Shown here in pieces: positions 62,746 to 64,000 of a stretch of DNA of 64,000 nucleotides (within the stretch, counting starts at the first letter, position 1; every line of letters begins with the position of its first letter). The notes under the pieces are model-generated. The model searched no databases. It saw only the letters and a list, made by a program, of their open reading frames with translations, and was not told where the DNA came from. The stretch covers positions 1,366,001 to 1,430,000 of the forward strand of contig JAWKQO010000001.1 in assembly GCA_041390105.1 (NCBI GenBank). Reading direction: 5' to 3'. Source of the DNA: Gemmatimonadota bacterium (GTDB lineage: Bacteria; Gemmatimonadota; Gemmatimonadetes; Longimicrobiales; Gaopeijiaceae). Position numbers and translations under genes: made by a program.

Positions 62746-64000
62746 CTAGACCGGTGTGGCCGCCAGGAGGGGTGCCAGATAGCGGCCGGTATGGGAGCGG
62801 GAGTTGGCCGCCACCGACTCCGGCGCCCCCGACGCGACGACGCGCCCGCCACCCGCCCCACCCTCGGGGCCCAGATCGATGATCCAGTCGGCGGTCTTGA
62901 TCACCTGCAGATTGTGCTCGATGACCACGACCGTATTACCGAGCTCGACGAGACGATGCAGCACCTCCAGGAGCACGCGCACATCCTCGAAGTGCAGGCC
63001 GGTCGTAGGCTCGTCGAGGATGTAGACCGTGCTTCCGGTGGCGCGCTTGGAGAGCTCGGTGGCGAGCTTGACCCGCTGCGCCTCGCCGCCGGACAGGGTC
63101 GTGGCCGCCTGACCGAGGTGGACATAGCCCAAGCCCACGTCCGCCAGGGTGGCCAGCTTCTCTCGGATCCGCGGCACAGCATCGAAGAACTCCACGGCCT
63201 CCTCCACGGTCATGTCGAGGACGTCCGCGATGTTCTTGCCTTTGTAGTAGACGTCGAGCGTCTCCCTGTTGTAGCGCCTGCCACGACAGACGTCGCAGGG
63301 CACGTACACGTCCGGCAGGAAGTGCATCTCGATCTTGACCAGCCCGTCTCCCGCGCAGGCCTCACAGCGCCCGCCCTTCACGTTGAAGGAGAAGCGACCC
63401 GCGGAGTAGCCGCGCATCTGTGACTCCGGCAGGCTCGCGAACAGGTCACGGATCGGCGTGAAGACGCCCGTGTACGTGGCCGGATTGGAGCGGGGCGTCC
63501 GGCCGATCGGGGATTGATCGACCTCGATGACCTTGTCCACCCGCTCGATGCCCTCGATCTCGTCGTGCGCTCCCGCCAGTGCCTTGGATCGATAGAGCCG
63601 GCGCGCCAAGGCGCGATAGAGGGTTTCGTTGACCAGCGTGGATTTCCCGGAGCCGCTGACGCCTGTGACGGCCACGAAGCACCCCAGCGGAATCTCCACG
63701 TCGATCTCGCGCAGGTTGTGCTCGCGGGCGCCGCGCACCACCAGGGAGCCATTCTCGGGACCGCGCCGGTGCTCAGGCAGCGGAATGTCTCGGCGACCGC
63801 TCAGATAGGCTCCCGTCAAAGACGCGTCACAGGCCATCACGTCCGCCAGCGTGCCCTCGACCACCACACGACCTCCGGCCCGACCCGCCCCCGGACCCAG
63901 GTCGACGATGTGATCCGCAGCCCGGATGGTGTCCTCGTCGTGCTCCACGACAATGACCGTGTTGCCCAACTCGCGGAGCCGCTCCAGCGTGGCAAGGAGG
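62746..64000 (-). CDS. uvrA: UvrA excinuclease subunit (C-terminal part, cut by the right edge)
   Basis: About 418 residues are present and the frame is open to the window edge, so the N-terminal half is missing. It is the damage-recognition ATPase of nucleotide excision repair. The second ABC module is visible: GVSGSGKSTLV, the zinc finger CEAC..VPCDVC, TLSGGEAQRVKLATEL signature, LDEPTTGLHFEDV and VVIEHNLQVIKTADWIIDLGPEGG. The upstream stretch with VIVVEHDEDTIRAADHIVDLGPGAG ends the first module. The gene stands alone on this side. Confidence 0.96.
   Translation of the reverse strand, partial: LLATLERLRELGNTVIVVEHDEDTIRAADHIVDLGPGAGRAGGRVVVEGTLADVMACDASLTGAYLSGRRDIPLPEHRRGPENGSLVVRGAREHNLREIDVEIPLGCFVAVTGVSGSGKSTLVNETLYRALARRLYRSKALAGAHDEIEGIERVDKVIEVDQSPIGRTPRSNPATYTGVFTPIRDLFASLPESQMRGYSAGRFSFNVKGGRCEACAGDGLVKIEMHFLPDVYVPCDVCRGRRYNRETLDVYYKGKNIADVLDMTVEEAVEFFDAVPRIREKLATLADVGLGYVHLGQAATTLSGGEAQRVKLATELSKRATGSTVYILDEPTTGLHFEDVRVLLEVLHRLVELGNTVVVIEHNLQVIKTADWIIDLGPEGGAGGGRVVASGAPESVAANSRSHTGRYLAPLLAATPV

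Overview
The window is a 64 kb, G+C-rich chromosomal segment from a diderm bacterium, most likely of the Gemmatimonadota or a close relative (Acidobacteriota is the main alternative). This is inferred from a PadR regulator next to an ADOP-type permease, TIGR02999-type ECF sigma factors (one paired with a TPR-bearing Ser/Thr kinase), 6-bladed-propeller-like lipoproteins and many lipoproteins or signal peptides. No rRNA, phage, insertion sequence or CRISPR array was seen; there is one tRNA (Lys, TTT).

Layout. 0-5.4 kb: a secreted protein cut by the left edge, glpD, an ATP-dependent DNA ligase and algD-type GDP-mannose dehydrogenase, with a divergent heparinase/alginate-lyase-like gene at 5.5-7.8 kb. 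7.8-12.1 kb: a tightly overlapping operon of BlaI-like repressor, M56 membrane protease with HEAT repeats, exported PLP enzyme and exported rhodanese. 12.2-15.4 kb: a CBS protein, an eRF1-like (baeRF-like) protein and a PLP decarboxylase. 15.5-18.3 kb: cysDNC sulfate activation. 18.6-22.5 kb: a half-length asparaginase, a phosphoesterase, an APH/AAA fusion, cytochrome c' and DUF2277. 23-24.2 kb: tRNA-Lys, rnhB and rplS.

24.3-36.1 kb is an accessory block lying between rplS and trmD, genes that usually form one operon. It holds an ECF sigma/Ser-Thr kinase pair, a methyltransferase, a MATE exporter, PadR/ADOP with a well-formed promoter-operator, and a lower-G+C cassette of TonB-C protein, 67-residue Cys-rich secreted peptide, membrane thioredoxin-like protein and propeller lipoprotein. 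36.1-39.2 kb is ffh-rpsP-rimM-trmD. 39.4-48.7 kb is mostly housekeeping: dihaem peroxidase, cation efflux, purA, a DapA-family aldolase, pilT, trpS, an inositol-phosphatase-like gene, a second ECF sigma and hsp20.

49-61 kb looks like a peptidoglycan-recycling island: a MurNAc/GlcNAc-type kinase, a sodium:solute symporter, a NagZ-AmiE fusion, a second NagZ, a NamZ-like (DUF1343) muramidase, then a separate operon of D-amino-acid transaminase, metallo-hydrolase and amidohydrolase. It parallels the Bacillus subtilis murQ-murR-murP-amiE-nagZ-namZ locus, but with symporter plus kinase in place of the PTS transporter. The right end has pspA-ybjN-like genes and the C-terminal part of uvrA.

The best candidates for something new are the Cys-rich peptide/thioredoxin/propeller cassette (33.4-35.6 kb), the protease-regulated exported PLP/rhodanese operon (7.8-12.1 kb) and the rearranged cell-wall recycling island.
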